Shown: in pieces, positions 17,019 to 25,704 of the stretch
How the letters are laid out: each line of letters begins with the position of its first letter
Position numbering within the stretch: the stretch's first letter is position 1
Source: Agathobaculum sp. Marseille-P7918
GTDB taxonomy: Bacteria > Bacillota > Clostridia > Oscillospirales > Butyricicoccaceae
Assembly (NCBI RefSeq): GCF_900625105.1
Contig: NZ_UYYD01000002.1
Coordinates: forward strand, 248,001-312,000
Direction of reading: 5' to 3'
Length of the DNA: 64,000 bases
Notes under the pieces: generated by a model
Seen by the model: only the letters and a program-made list of their open reading frames with translations
Database searches by the model: none
What the model was told of the DNA's origin: nothing
Made by a program: the position numbers and the translations under genes

Positions 17019-17951
17019 TTACTCCTTTGATTCGCCCAAAACGGTTGCCTTCTCCACCGCATGGCCGCGCAGGAAGTCTGCGCTTTTCATGCGTTTGCCG
17101 CCGACCAGTTGAATCTCCTCGAGCGCCAGCGCCCCCGCGCCGCACGCCACAATCAGCCCCTTTTTCGCATCGCTCACCAGCACCTCGCCCGGTGCGCCCT
17201 TACCGTCCACCGGCCGCGCCGCATAGACCTTGAGCCGTTCGCCGTGCAACGTCGTCAGTGCGACCGGCCACGGGTTGAGGCCGCGGATCAGGCAGTCGAT
17301 CTCGTGTGCGGACTTCGTCCAGTCGATCACGGCCATCTGCTTATCCAGCATGTGCGCATAGCAGCTCTGGCTGTCGTCCTGCGGGGTGGGAACGACGCTG
17401 TCCAGCCCTTCGAGTGTGCGCACCAGAAGTTCCGCGCCCGCCTGCGCGAGCCGGTCGAACAGCTCGCCCGCGGTCTCCCGCGCGCCGATTTCGGTTTCGC
17501 AGGTGAGCAGCATATCGCCCGTGTCCAGCCCTTCGCCCATCTGCATGGTGGTCACGCCCGCCTTCTCATCGCCCGCGATCACCGCCCACTGGATGGGCGC
17601 GGCGCCGCGCCAGCGCGGCAGCAGCGAGCCGTGCACGTTGATGCAGCCGCGCGGCGGGATGTCCAGCACGGCCTTCGGCAGCAGCTTGCCATAGGCCACG
17701 ACGATGATGACCTCGGGCGCGAGCGCGCGCAGCTGCGCCTGTGCGTCCTCGTTTTTGAGCGTCTGCGGCTGATACACCGGGATGCCATGCGCCTGCGCCA
17801 GCGTTTTCACCGGCGGCGGGGTCAAAATCTGCTTGCGGCCCTGCGGCTTGTCGGGCTGGGTGTATACCGCGCACACCTCATGTCCCGCATTAATCAGCGC
17901 CTGCAAGCTTGGCACGGCGAAGTCCGGCGTGCCCATGAATACGATCCTCAT
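17019..17951 (-). CDS. fmt: Methionyl-tRNA formyltransferase
   Basis: Formylates initiator Met-tRNA using 10-formyl-tetrahydrofolate. The 310-residue protein has MRIVFMGTPDFAVPSL, the loop TQPDKPQGR, the active site INVHGSLLPRWRGAAPIQWA (Asn-His), then QMGEGLDTGDML with the catalytic Asp, and the OB-like C-terminal tRNA-binding domain. The ATG at 17951 overlaps the def stop by 4 bases, which couples formylation and deformylation enzymes. Confidence 0.97.
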   Translation of the reverse strand: MRIVFMGTPDFAVPSLQALINAGHEVCAVYTQPDKPQGRKQILTPPPVKTLAQAHGIPVYQPQTLKNEDAQAQLRALAPEVIIVVAYGKLLPKAVLDIPPRGCINVHGSLLPRWRGAAPIQWAVIAGDEKAGVTTMQMGEGLDTGDMLLTCETEIGARETAGELFDRLAQAGAELLVRTLEGLDSVVPTPQDDSQSCYAHMLDKQMAVIDWTKSAHEIDCLIRGLNPWPVALTTLHGERLKVYAARPVDGKGAPGEVLVSDAKKGLIVACGAGALALEEIQLVGGKRMKSADFLRGHAVEKATVLGESKE

Positions 17952-18448
17952 TCCGCGTCGCCCTCTTCGTCCGACTGCATCTCCTCCAGATCGACATACT
18001 CCTCCACCTTTTCGGTGAACAGGTGGCCGTCCAGATGCTCGGTCTCGTGGCAGAAGCACTGCGCGACAATGCCCTCACCCTCACGCTCGAACCAGTTGCC
18101 GTCGCGGTCCTGCGCGCGGATCTTGGCCCAGGTCGGGCGGGTGACGTAGCCGTACACGCCCGGAACGGACAGACAGCCCTCGACCACGCGCTGCTCGCCG
18201 CGCTGCTCGATCACCTCGGGGTTGACCAGCTCGACCATTTCCTCGGGCTCGGTGTTGACGTCCAGCAGCACGACCACGCGGCGCAGTACGCCCACCTGCG
18301 GTGCGGCAAGTCCCACACCGCCCGAGTTTTCCAGCGTCTCGCGCATGTCGTCGAGCAGTGTATGCAGACGCGCGTCGAATTTTTCCACCTTGCGGCTGTG
18401 CTTCAAGAGCTGTTCGTCGCCCTGTGTCAGAATTTTACGAAGTGCCAT
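17948..18448 (-). CDS. def: Peptide deformylase
   Basis: Metalloenzyme that removes the N-formyl group from new proteins. Motif 1 is GVGLAAPQVG, motif 2 EGCLSVPG carries the metal Cys, and motif 3 is CHETEHLDG. In motif 3 the two metal His and catalytic Glu are present, but the residue before the second His is Glu rather than the usual Asp. The 166 residues end in an acidic tail (DLEEMQSDEEGDAE). It is one base from the acetyltransferase gene and overlaps fmt. Confidence 0.96.
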   Translation of the reverse strand: MALRKILTQGDEQLLKHSRKVEKFDARLHTLLDDMRETLENSGGVGLAAPQVGVLRRVVVLLDVNTEPEEMVELVNPEVIEQRGEQRVVEGCLSVPGVYGYVTRPTWAKIRAQDRDGNWFEREGEGIVAQCFCHETEHLDGHLFTEKVEEYVDLEEMQSDEEGDAE

Positions 18449-18449
18449 G

Positions 18450-19058
18450 TCAGTTCAGTCCTCCATCCTTCAGCATTGCCGTATACCGGCATAAACATTC
18501 CTGTATTTTTTTCGGTTCGAGCGCGGGAAACGCCACGACCGGCTGCGCCGGCCCGTCCCCGCCCAAACGCTTTTCAAACCAGCCCACGTCGTGCCACTGC
18601 CCGAACTTCCAGCCCGAGCCGTGCCACACGCCGGTGAGCGCAAAGCCCAATTTTTCATGCAGGCGGCGGCTGCCTTCGTTCGGCAGCGTGACGCAGCCGT
18701 ACAAAATGCGGATGTTCTGCTGCCCCAGCAGGTCGATCAGGCACTGGTAGAGCACCGTGCCCACGCCCTGCCCCTGCGCTTCGGGCGCAAGGTAGATGGA
18801 CAGCTCGACCGCCCAGTCGTACGCCGCTCGTTCGCGGATGTGGTGCGCGTAGGCGTAGCCGACCGGCTTGCCGTCCCGCTCGCACACCAAATAGGGGAAA
18901 AACGCGAGCGTATCCGTGATGCGCGCGGCAAATTCCGCCGCCGCGGGCACCTCATATTCAAAAGTGACGACCGTATCCGTGATAAACGGCCGGTAAATCT
19001 CCAGCAGCGCGGCCGCGTCCTGCGCCGCCGCCTGCCGGATCACAAATTGTTGTTCCAT
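18450..19058 (-). CDS. GNAT acetyltransferase, phosphinothricin-type
   Basis: A 202-residue member of the Pat/YncA-like GNAT group, which acetylates small amines such as L-amino-acid analogues, using acetyl-CoA. It shows the typical start FVIRQAAAQDAAALLEIYRP, VTFEYEVP, AVELSIYLAPEAQGQGVGTVLY (acetyl-CoA loop), and KLGFALTGVWHGSGWKFGQW with the His/Trp positions found in this group. The real substrate is unknown. It sits inside the priA-def operon, an unusual position compared with Bacillus, and is probably a lineage insertion. Confidence 0.88.
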   Translation of the reverse strand: MEQQFVIRQAAAQDAAALLEIYRPFITDTVVTFEYEVPAAAEFAARITDTLAFFPYLVCERDGKPVGYAYAHHIRERAAYDWAVELSIYLAPEAQGQGVGTVLYQCLIDLLGQQNIRILYGCVTLPNEGSRRLHEKLGFALTGVWHGSGWKFGQWHDVGWFEKRLGGDGPAQPVVAFPALEPKKIQECLCRYTAMLKDGGLN

Positions 19059-19072
19059 AGTTCCTCCACGCC

Positions 19073-21526
19073 TTACAGGTCGGGATTTTCGTCTGCAAAT
19101 ACGGTCACGCCGCGATTTTTGCTGTCCAGCAAAAACTCGCGCATGACGCCCGCGATCAGCGCCCGCCAGCGCGCGGTGTTGTGCGCGCGCATGGTCAGGT
19201 GGTAGCGATAGCGCCCCATGACCTTGACCACCTGCGCTGCCGCCGGGCCGAGCACGGGCGCTTTGACGTCCGCGTACTGCCCTTCCATCAGACTTTGCAG
19301 CCGGGTTTTAAGCGCCAAAAGGCTCGCGAGCACCTGCTGCTCGACCTCGCCCACCGCGGTCAGCACGGTCAGGTCACAGACCGGCGGGCATTGCAGCGCC
19401 TGCCGCGTTTCGAGCTCGCGCTCGAAAAACGCCTCATAATCCTGCCGCGCGGCGGTCAGGATGACCGGATGCGTCGGGCTGTAGGTCTGGATGACCGCCT
19501 TGCCCGTGTCAAACCGCCGTCCTGCGCGCCCGACCACCTGCGTAATCAGTGAAAACGTACGCTCACGCGCGCGGTAATCCTGCGCGTACAGGCTTTGGTC
19601 AGCGTCGAGCACACCGACGAGCGTCACATTCTCGAAATCCAGCCCCTTGGTCACCATCTGCGTGCCGAGCAGGATGTCCGCGCCGCCTTTCGCGAACTGC
19701 GACAGCAGCTTTTCGTGCGCGCCCTTGGTGGTCATCGTGTCCGCGTCCATGCGCAGCACACGCGCCGCCGGGAATTTCTCGTGCAGCTCCTGCTCGACGC
19801 GCTGCGTCCCCGGCGTTTCGGTAAACAGGCTCGTGCCGCCGCAGACCGGGCAGGTACCCGTGATTTTGATGGACGCGCCGCAATAGTGGCACATCGCGCG
19901 GCCCGAGGCCGAGTGATAGGTCATGCTGGTCGAGCACGACGGGCATTCGGGCACCCAGCCGCACAGCGCGCAGCCGATCACGCGGCTGTTGCCGCGCCGG
20001 TTGAGAAACAGGATCGCCTGCTTGCCCTTTTGCAGCGTGTCGATCAGCTCATGCTCGAGCTGCTGGCCGATCACGCCGCTGCGCCCTTCGCGCGCCTGCC
20101 CGCGCAGATCCGCGATCTGCACCTCGGGCAGGCTGGTGCCCAGAAAGCGCTCGGTGAGCGTGAACACCGGATATTTGCCTTGTTTCGCCCCGTAATAGGT
20201 CTCGACCGACGGGGTCGCGGAGCCGAGCACCAGCAGCGCATTTTCGTGTGCGGCGCGGTATTTCGCCACGTCGCGCGCGTGGTAGCGCGGCGACTGCTCG
20301 GATTTATAAGCGCCGTCCTGCTCCTCGTCGAGGATGAGCACCCCAAGGCGCTCGACCGGCGCAAACACCGCCGAGCGCGTGCCGATGACGACGCGCGCGC
20401 GGCCGGAACTGATCTTTTTGAAGCTGTCGTACCGTTCCCCGGCCGACAGCGCGGAGTGCAGCACGGCGACCGTGTCGCCGAACTGCGCGGCGAACTGCCG
20501 CATCACCTGCGGCGTCAAGCCGATCTCGGGCACGAGCACGATCGCGCTTTTGCCCTGCTCGAGCGCGTGCGCGATAAGCTTGAGATACACCTGCGTTTTG
20601 CCGCTGCCGGTCACGCCGAACAACAGCGCCGCGCGCGGCGCGTCCTCGTCCATCAGGGCGGCAAGGCCGTCGTAGGCCTGCTGCTGCGCCGCACTCAGCA
20701 CCGGCGGCGGCGCGGGCGGCACCTCGGAAAAGTCCGGCGTGCGCAAGCGCTCCTCCTGCCGCGCGCGCAGGATGCCCTTTTTGACCATGTCGCGCAGCGC
20801 GGCGTCGGTCACGCCCGTCATGTACACCAGCTCTTTCTGGCTCATCCAGCCGCCGTCCGCCAGCACGGAAACCACGTCCATGCGCGCGGGGCTGCGGCGG
20901 CTGATGCGCGCCATCGCCTCGCCCGACTCCATGTCGAGCGCGAGCATTTTCTCGGTCTTGTCGCCCGATTTCTGCACAGTGTTGCTGTGATAGGTCAGCA
21001 CGCCCTCGCCGGTCAGCGCGTCCAGCACGCGGGTGACGCTTTTGCCGCCCAGCCGCTGCCGGATATCGGACACGGCAAGCGTCTGCCCCGGCTGGTCGAA
21101 CAGCTGCATCACACGGCCCGCATCCCCGTCCCGCTGCCGCAGGGCGGCAAGGTCGGCATCGGGCGCGAGCGTGTACGTCTCGTTGCGCTTGAACCACAGC
21201 CCCGCGGGCAGCATGACATGCACGCAGTCGAAAAACGTGCAGTACAGCCGCTCACGCATCCACGCGGCGAGTTTGAGCTGCTGCGCGGACAAAATCGGCG
21301 TGTCGTCCAGCACTTCGATGACCGGTTTGATCTTCCTTCCGCCCGCGTCCCCTCGGAACGCGAGCACGACCGCTTCCGCCCGTTTATTGCCAAAGCCGAA
21401 CGGCACGAGAACACGGGTGCCGATTTGCACCTGTTCCCGCAGCTCGTCCGGCACACGGTAGGAGTACAGCTTGTCGATGGCGTAGGTCGCCGCGTCCACG
21501 GCGACCGCGCAGATGTTTTCCGTCAA
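19073..21526 (-). CDS. priA: Primosomal helicase PriA
   Basis: Restarts stalled replication forks by recognising fork structures and loading the replicative helicase. The 817-residue chain has the 3'-strand-binding domain, a winged helix, then helicase motifs GVTGSGKTQVY (Walker A), DEEQ in place of the usual DEEH (Walker B), GSATPS, and LGTQMVTKGLDF. The zinc insert has all eight Cys as four CxxC pairs (CALC, CPSC, CHYC, CPVC). Motif VI is QVVGRAGRR. The DEEQ change is a mild departure; the Walker acidic pair is kept. It starts 26 bases after coaBC. Confidence 0.96.
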   Translation of the reverse strand: MTENICAVAVDAATYAIDKLYSYRVPDELREQVQIGTRVLVPFGFGNKRAEAVVLAFRGDAGGRKIKPVIEVLDDTPILSAQQLKLAAWMRERLYCTFFDCVHVMLPAGLWFKRNETYTLAPDADLAALRQRDGDAGRVMQLFDQPGQTLAVSDIRQRLGGKSVTRVLDALTGEGVLTYHSNTVQKSGDKTEKMLALDMESGEAMARISRRSPARMDVVSVLADGGWMSQKELVYMTGVTDAALRDMVKKGILRARQEERLRTPDFSEVPPAPPPVLSAAQQQAYDGLAALMDEDAPRAALLFGVTGSGKTQVYLKLIAHALEQGKSAIVLVPEIGLTPQVMRQFAAQFGDTVAVLHSALSAGERYDSFKKISSGRARVVIGTRSAVFAPVERLGVLILDEEQDGAYKSEQSPRYHARDVAKYRAAHENALLVLGSATPSVETYYGAKQGKYPVFTLTERFLGTSLPEVQIADLRGQAREGRSGVIGQQLEHELIDTLQKGKQAILFLNRRGNSRVIGCALCGWVPECPSCSTSMTYHSASGRAMCHYCGASIKITGTCPVCGGTSLFTETPGTQRVEQELHEKFPAARVLRMDADTMTTKGAHEKLLSQFAKGGADILLGTQMVTKGLDFENVTLVGVLDADQSLYAQDYRARERTFSLITQVVGRAGRRFDTGKAVIQTYSPTHPVILTAARQDYEAFFERELETRQALQCPPVCDLTVLTAVGEVEQQVLASLLALKTRLQSLMEGQYADVKAPVLGPAAAQVVKVMGRYRYHLTMRAHNTARWRALIAGVMREFLLDSKNRGVTVFADENPDL

Positions 21527-21552
21527 GCGGGATACTCCTCTCTTATCTCAAG

Positions 21553-22758
21553 TTAAGTTGCGCTCTCGCGCATCGCCAGCAGGCGGTCGAAAATCACGTC
21601 CGCCACGTCCTCCTTGGACATGAGCGGCGGGGTTTCGCGCGTGCCGTCCGCAAACAGCAGCGTCACGGCGTTGGTATCCGTGCCGAAGCCCGCGCCCTTG
21701 TCGCGCAGGGAATTGGCCACCAGCATATCGCAGTTCTTGCGGCGCAGCTTGTCGGAGGCGTTCTCCAAAAGGTTCTGCGTTTCCATCGCAAAGCCGCAGA
21801 GCTGCTGCCCCGGATGCTTGGTGCGGCCGAGTTCGGCCAGAATGTCCGGGTTGCGCACGAGCGCGATGTTCAGATCGAGGTCGCTCTTTTTGAGCTTTTC
21901 GTCCGCCGTCTGCGCGGGACGGTAATCGCCCACCGCGGCGGCCTTGATGATGATATCCTGCGCGCCCGCACGGGAGACCACCGCGTCATACATGTCGCGT
22001 GCGGAGACGATGTCCACGCGCTCAACGCCTAAGGGCGTCGCCAGCGCGGTCGGGCCAGAGACCAGCGTCACCTGCGCGCCGCGCATCGCCGCACGCGCTG
22101 CGATCGCATAGCCCATCTTGCCCGACGAATGGTTGGACAGGAAACGCACCGGGTCGAGCGCCTCCTGCGTCGGTCCGGCGGTCACCAGCACGCGCAGGCT
22201 CTTGAGGTCCTGCGGCGTCAGCGCCTGCTCGATGCCGTGCAGCAGCGTCGGCGTGTCCGGCAGCTTGCCGCGGCCGGTGTCCCCGCAGGCGAGGTGTCCC
22301 GCCGCCGGGTCGATGATATGGAAACCCCGCGCGCGCAGGGTCTGCAAATTCTGCTGCGTGACCGGATTGTCATACATGCCGGTGTTCATCGCGGGCGCGA
22401 TCACAACCGGCGCCTTGGTGGCGAGCAGCGTCGTGGAAACCATGTCGTCCGCGATGCCATGCGCCGCTTTCGCAATGATATTCGCGGTCGCGGGCGCGAT
22501 GACGAACACGTCCGCGGCTTTCGCCAGCGAAATATGCTCGACCTCCCACGCGAAGTTGCGGTCAAAGGTGTCCACCACCGTGCGGTAGCCCGACAGGGTC
22601 TCGAACGTGATGGGCGAAATAAACTGCGTGGCCGATTCGGTCATCAGCACGCGCACGGTCGCCCCCGCCTGCCGCAGTTTGCTGGTCAGGTCGGCGGCTT
22701 TATAGGCCGCGATGCCGCCCGTCACGCACAGCACCACGGTTTTCCCAGCCAGATGCAT
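21553..22758 (-). CDS. coaBC: Phosphopantothenoylcysteine synthetase/decarboxylase
   Basis: Bifunctional coenzyme A enzyme, 401 residues. The N-terminal CoaC flavoprotein domain has VTGGIAAYKAADL, the active-site His in WEVEHISLAK, PAMNTGMYDNP and the substrate-clamp Cys in GHLACGDTGRGK. The C-terminal CoaB domain has VTAGPTQEALDPVRFLSNHSSGKMG, a Lys/Asn block KKSDLDLNIALVRNPDIL, and ANSL near the end. It starts 3 bases after rpoZ. Confidence 0.97.
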   Translation of the reverse strand: MHLAGKTVVLCVTGGIAAYKAADLTSKLRQAGATVRVLMTESATQFISPITFETLSGYRTVVDTFDRNFAWEVEHISLAKAADVFVIAPATANIIAKAAHGIADDMVSTTLLATKAPVVIAPAMNTGMYDNPVTQQNLQTLRARGFHIIDPAAGHLACGDTGRGKLPDTPTLLHGIEQALTPQDLKSLRVLVTAGPTQEALDPVRFLSNHSSGKMGYAIAARAAMRGAQVTLVSGPTALATPLGVERVDIVSARDMYDAVVSRAGAQDIIIKAAAVGDYRPAQTADEKLKKSDLDLNIALVRNPDILAELGRTKHPGQQLCGFAMETQNLLENASDKLRRKNCDMLVANSLRDKGAGFGTDTNAVTLLFADGTRETPPLMSKEDVADVIFDRLLAMRESAT

Positions 22759-22761
22759 GGC

Positions 22762-23154
22762 TCAGCGGTCCTCCTCCGGCACGTCGCCGTCGTCCAGTGA
22801 GTGGTCGTCGAACTCATCCAGACGGCGGTTTTCGTCCTCGTGCTCCTCGGTGTTGTCCTCGTCGGTCACTGCGTCCTCTTCCTCATCCAGATCGATGGAA
22901 TCATCCACATCGACCATCGCCGCGGCGATGGCGTTGTTCTGCGCGATCACCGGCGTGGTCTTCGGACCCGGACGGTACACGATCGTACCCGCCGCGATCT
23001 CGTCCAGCGCCAGCTTGACCGCCTTATCCGGCAGCTGCTCGCCGGTTTCCTCGGCCTGATCCGCAATGTCGCGGGCGCGCTGCGCCGCCAGGTTGACCAG
23101 CAGATAGCGGTTGCCCACGCGTTTCATCAGTTCCTGCATCGAAGGTTTCAGCAT
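22762..23154 (-). CDS. rpoZ: RNA polymerase omega subunit with long acidic tail
   Basis: Small subunit that helps assemble the beta' subunit. The conserved core is residues 1-80: MLKPSMQELMKRVGNRYLL, LAAQRARDIAD, KAVKLALDEIAAGTIVY. Most omega subunits end there (about 70-90 residues). This one continues with about 50 residues that are nearly all Asp and Glu with a few basic residues (DLDEEEDAVTDEDNTEE). The ATG at 23154 has AAGGAGA upstream. It follows gmk in the operon but is separated by a terminator-like hairpin and a repeat element. Confidence 0.94.
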   Translation of the reverse strand: MLKPSMQELMKRVGNRYLLVNLAAQRARDIADQAEETGEQLPDKAVKLALDEIAAGTIVYRPGPKTTPVIAQNNAIAAAMVDVDDSIDLDEEEDAVTDEDNTEEHEDENRRLDEFDDHSLDDGDVPEEDR

Positions 23155-23191
23155 AGTAATCCAATCTCCTTATATTACCCTTTGTAATCAT

Positions 23192-23292
23192 TCGATCGAA
23201 AACACGTTTTCGATCGAGCGGAACGCACCGCATCCAAAATGCGGATGCGTTCCCAGCTGCGCAAAGTTCCGACGCGCGAAACTTTGCTCCGC
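23192..23292 (-). repeat. Modular multi-hairpin element, copy 1
   Basis: Read on the minus strand it holds three hairpins in order. Module E (23292-23256) pairs GCAAAGTTTCG with CGGAACTTTGC. Module F (23253-23220) nests CCGCAT/ATGCGG inside GGAACGCA/TGCGTTCC. Module A (23217-23192) has 12-bp arms TCGATCGAAAAC/GTTTTCGATCGA around GT. The T-G pair in E is a wobble only in minus-strand RNA, which fits transcription with gmk. It lies between gmk and rpoZ. Confidence 0.8.
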
Positions 23293-23299
23293 ACTGGTA

Positions 23300-23330
23300 T
23301 AAAAACCGTGATACCTGCTCCCGGTTTTTA
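23300..23330 (-). terminator. Terminator-like hairpin after gmk
   Basis: TAAAAACCG (23300-23308) pairs with CGGTTTTTA (23322-23330) around a 13-base loop. On the minus strand it ends in a U-rich run, nine bases after the gmk stop. It may cut down, not abolish, readthrough to rpoZ. Confidence 0.55.
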
Positions 23331-23339
23331 TTGATTCTA

Positions 23340-23900
23340 TCAGCCGCGGCGCGCGGCAAATATCCCTTTGATTTCGTCCACCGCGCGGTCGATCTCATCG
23401 TTGACGACCACATAATCGAACCGATCCTGCTGTTTCAGCTCTTCCCTCGCGGTTTCCAGACGTTTGCGCACCTTTTCCTCGTCCTCGGTGCCGCGTCCGC
23501 GCAGGCGCGCGGCCAGCTCCTCAAATGACGGCGGCGCGATGAACACCATCACGGCATCCGGACGTTTTTTATGCACCTGCATCGCGCCCTGCACCTCGAT
23601 CTCGAGGATGACATCATAGCCCTCGTCGAGCTTTTCGTTGACCGGCGCTTCCAGCGTGCCGTAATAGTTATCCACATAGCGCGCATGCTCCAAAAAGGCG
23701 TTCTGCGCGATTTTTTCCTCAAAATCCGCTTTGGACAGGAAGTAATACTGCACGCCGTCGGTCTCGCCTGGCCGCGGCGCGCGCGTGGTTGCGGAAATCG
23801 AGTAAAACAGGCGGTCGTCCTGTTCCCGCAGGCGGGAGAGCAGCGTGCCCTTACCCGCACCGGACGGGCCGGTGAATACATATAAGCTTCCTTTACGCAT
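23340..23900 (-). CDS. gmk: Guanylate kinase
   Basis: Phosphorylates GMP to GDP with ATP. The 186-residue protein has the P-loop [12 protein letters not shown], then [13 protein letters not shown] and [13 protein letters not shown] (GMP-binding block), [11 protein letters not shown], and [19 protein letters not shown] with the lid Arg residues. The ATG at 23900 overlaps remA by 8 bases and has GGAAGGAG upstream; longer versions of the frame run into remA. Confidence 0.97.
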   Translation of the reverse strand: MRKGSLYVFTGPSGAGKGTLLSRLREQDDRLFYSISATTRAPRPGETDGVQYYFLSKADFEEKIAQNAFLEHARYVDNYYGTLEAPVNEKLDEGYDVILEIEVQGAMQVHKKRPDAVMVFIAPPSFEELAARLRGRGTEDEEKVRKRLETAREELKQQDRFDYVVVNDEIDRAVDEIKGIFAARRG

Positions 23901-24156
23901 CTTCGCTTGCTCCTTCCTCCGCATCGCCTGCAAAGCGGGCCGCCACCGTTTCCGGCTGCAGCGCGCTGAGCACCACATGATCGCTGTCCATAATCAGCAC
24001 GGCGCGGGTGCGGCGGCCGTAGGTGCCGTCGATCACCATACCGCGGTCACGCGCCTCCTGCACGGTGCGCTTGACCGGCGCGGACTCCGGGCTAACGATT
24101 GCGATCAGCCGCGATGAGGCCACCATATTGCCGAACCCGATATTGATGAGTTTCAT
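23893..24156 (-). CDS. remA: RemA/DUF370 DNA-binding matrix regulator
   Basis: An 87-residue member of the RemA family. In Bacillus RemA binds DNA as a ring-like oligomer, activates biofilm matrix genes and osmoprotection genes. The whole family core is present: [27 protein letters not shown] and [22 protein letters not shown]. It sits next to gmk as in Bacillus. A short acidic C-terminus follows. Its leader contains repeat copy 2, so expression may depend on that structure. Confidence 0.93.
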   Translation of the reverse strand: MKLINIGFGNMVASSRLIAIVSPESAPVKRTVQEARDRGMVIDGTYGRRTRAVLIMDSDHVVLSALQPETVAARFAGDAEEGASEDA

Positions 24157-24182
24157 CCGTGCCGCCCCCTAAATGCTTGCGC

Positions 24183-24290
24183 TCGATTGAAACCACGGTT
24201 TCAATCGAATTAATTGTATCCAAAAGTCGGGCTGAGCTCGACTTTTGGATGCCGTTCGCAGAACGGCTGATTGCATTGCGCCAAAGGCGC
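24183..24290 (-). repeat. Modular multi-hairpin element, copy 2
   Basis: Minus-strand order is D, C, B, A. D: GCGCC-TTT-GGCGC (24290-24278). C: GCCGTTC-TGC-GAACGGC (24267-24251). B: ATCCAAAAGTCG / CGACTTTTGGAT (24250-24218) around AGCTCAGCC. A: TCGATTGAAACC / GGTTTCAATCGA (24208-24183) around GT. It fills the space between the yicC stop and the remA start. Confidence 0.85.
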
Positions 24291-24303
24291 AGAAATGTTT
24301 GTA

Positions 24304-25179
24304 TTATTCGATGTTCTGGATCTGCTCGCGGATCTTCTCGATCTCGCTCTTGATATCCACCACGGTGCGCGCCATCGTCACGTCGTTCGCCTTGGAGCCG
24401 ATCGTGTTGGCCTCGCGGTTCATCTCCTGCACCAGAAAATCCAGCTTGCGGCCGATCGGCTGCGTTTCCTTCAGCATGCCGTCCATCTGCTGCAAATGGC
24501 TGCGCAGGCGGACGGTTTCCTCGTCCACCGCGGTCTTATCCGCGTAGATCGCGGCTTCGGTCAAGATGCGCGTCTCGTCGATGCTGGAATCGGCCAGCAC
24601 CTCCTGCATGCGGGCGAGCAGTTTGTCGCGGTATTCGCGCACCCGCTCGGGCGAGCGCGTCTCCACCTCGCCGACCATGCGCTCGATCGCCGCACAGCGG
24701 TTGCGCACGTCCTCGGCGAGCTTTTCGCCCTCGCGCTCGCGCATCTGGTCAAAGCCGTCGCACGCCTTGTCGAACACCGCAAGCACCTCGCGGGTCATGG
24801 CCTCGGCGTCCTGCTCAATGCGCTCGGAGCCGAGCACATCCGGCAGCTTGGCCAGCGTCGTGACGGTCACATCGTCGCGCAGGCCGTAGGTCTCACTCAG
24901 GTCATGCAGCGCGTCCAGATAGCGCTTTGCCAGCTGATGGTTGACGGTGACGGCAACGTCGCCGCCTTCCTCCACTTCCACGCCGACAAAAATCTCCACC
25001 TTGCCGCGCGCAATGCGGGCCGCCGCAGCCTTCTTGACCGCATCGTCCAGAAAACCGTACTGGCGCGGCGCCTTGACCGTGCAGTCCAGATAGCGGTGAT
25101 TGACGGCGCGCAGCTCGACCGTGATCGTCTTGCCGTCCCGTTCCTCTTTCGCGCGGCCGTAGCCGGTCATACTTTTCAT
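24304..25179 (-). CDS. yicC: YicC-family endoribonuclease
   Basis: A 291-residue YicC/YloC protein; the family cleaves RNA and in Escherichia coli affects turnover of a small RNA. Family marks: MKSMTGYGRAKEE at the start, ELRAVNHRYLDC, GKVEIFVGVE, the coiled-coil middle (EREGEKLAEDVRNRC), and the C-terminal GRKLDFLVQEMNREANTIGSKAND. It heads the conserved yicC-remA-gmk block. It begins 17 bases after the membrane-protein gene. Confidence 0.95.
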   Translation of the reverse strand: MKSMTGYGRAKEERDGKTITVELRAVNHRYLDCTVKAPRQYGFLDDAVKKAAAARIARGKVEIFVGVEVEEGGDVAVTVNHQLAKRYLDALHDLSETYGLRDDVTVTTLAKLPDVLGSERIEQDAEAMTREVLAVFDKACDGFDQMREREGEKLAEDVRNRCAAIERMVGEVETRSPERVREYRDKLLARMQEVLADSSIDETRILTEAAIYADKTAVDEETVRLRSHLQQMDGMLKETQPIGRKLDFLVQEMNREANTIGSKANDVTMARTVVDIKSEIEKIREQIQNIE

Positions 25180-25196
25180 ATCGTTTTTCCCCTTTT

Positions 25197-25703
25197 TCAG
25201 TCGGGCGGCAGCGTTCTGCGCAGCGCGGCGATCAGCCGCGACAACCCGAGGTCATAAATCATAAATCCTACATTGGCGGCAAACCACAAGCCGGCGAGCC
25301 GCCAGAATTCCGGCATCTCCACCTGCGGGAAAAAGCCGCGCGACGCGAGCGCGCCCGCGACTGCCAGCACAATGTTAAAATACACGAGTTTGATCGCCGT
25401 CTGCATATGACGCGGCGCGCGGCTTTCGACCACAAACTTGATGATCGGATACAGGCCGCAAAACAGGATATACGCGGCCGCCACGATCTTGCGCGGCACG
25501 AGCAGCGCAGACAGAATGGATGCTGCCAGATAAAGCAGCACCGCGTTTCTCAAGTTTGCCCGGCGCAGCAGCGGCACGGCCGAAGCAACGCCCGCCACCA
25601 GACAGGCCGCCGGGCCGATATAGGTCACCGCGCCGCCCATATACAGCAGCGCCACGGCGACCGCGGTCAGCAGGCCGCCGCGCGCAATTTCCTTCGTGTT
25701 CAA
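25197..25703 (-). CDS. Small multi-spanning membrane protein, unknown function
   Basis: About 168 residues with four to five hydrophobic helices (LLTAVAVALLYMGGAVTYIGP, AACLVAGVASAVPLL, AVLLYLAASILSALL, IVAAAYILFCGLYPIIK, VYFNIVLAVAGALA, LWFAANVGFMIYDLGL). I do not recognise a named family; it has the feel of the small putative membrane proteins that sit before yicC in some Clostridia. The start is uncertain: TTG at 25703 has GGAGG 11 bases upstream in the dnaJ-like Cys/Gly tail; the ATG at 25733 would overlap that gene by 29 bases and has no ribosome site. Confidence 0.6.
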   Translation of the reverse strand: MNTKEIARGGLLTAVAVALLYMGGAVTYIGPAACLVAGVASAVPLLRRANLRNAVLLYLAASILSALLVPRKIVAAAYILFCGLYPIIKFVVESRAPRHMQTAIKLVYFNIVLAVAGALASRGFFPQVEMPEFWRLAGLWFAANVGFMIYDLGLSRLIAALRRTLPPD

Positions 25704-25704
25704 C

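Noticed and set aside
24183-24290. Hairpin elements as simple Rho-independent terminators
   Set aside because: Modules A to F have no U tract, and real terminators lie next to several copies. Paired stem changes with kept loops point to another role.
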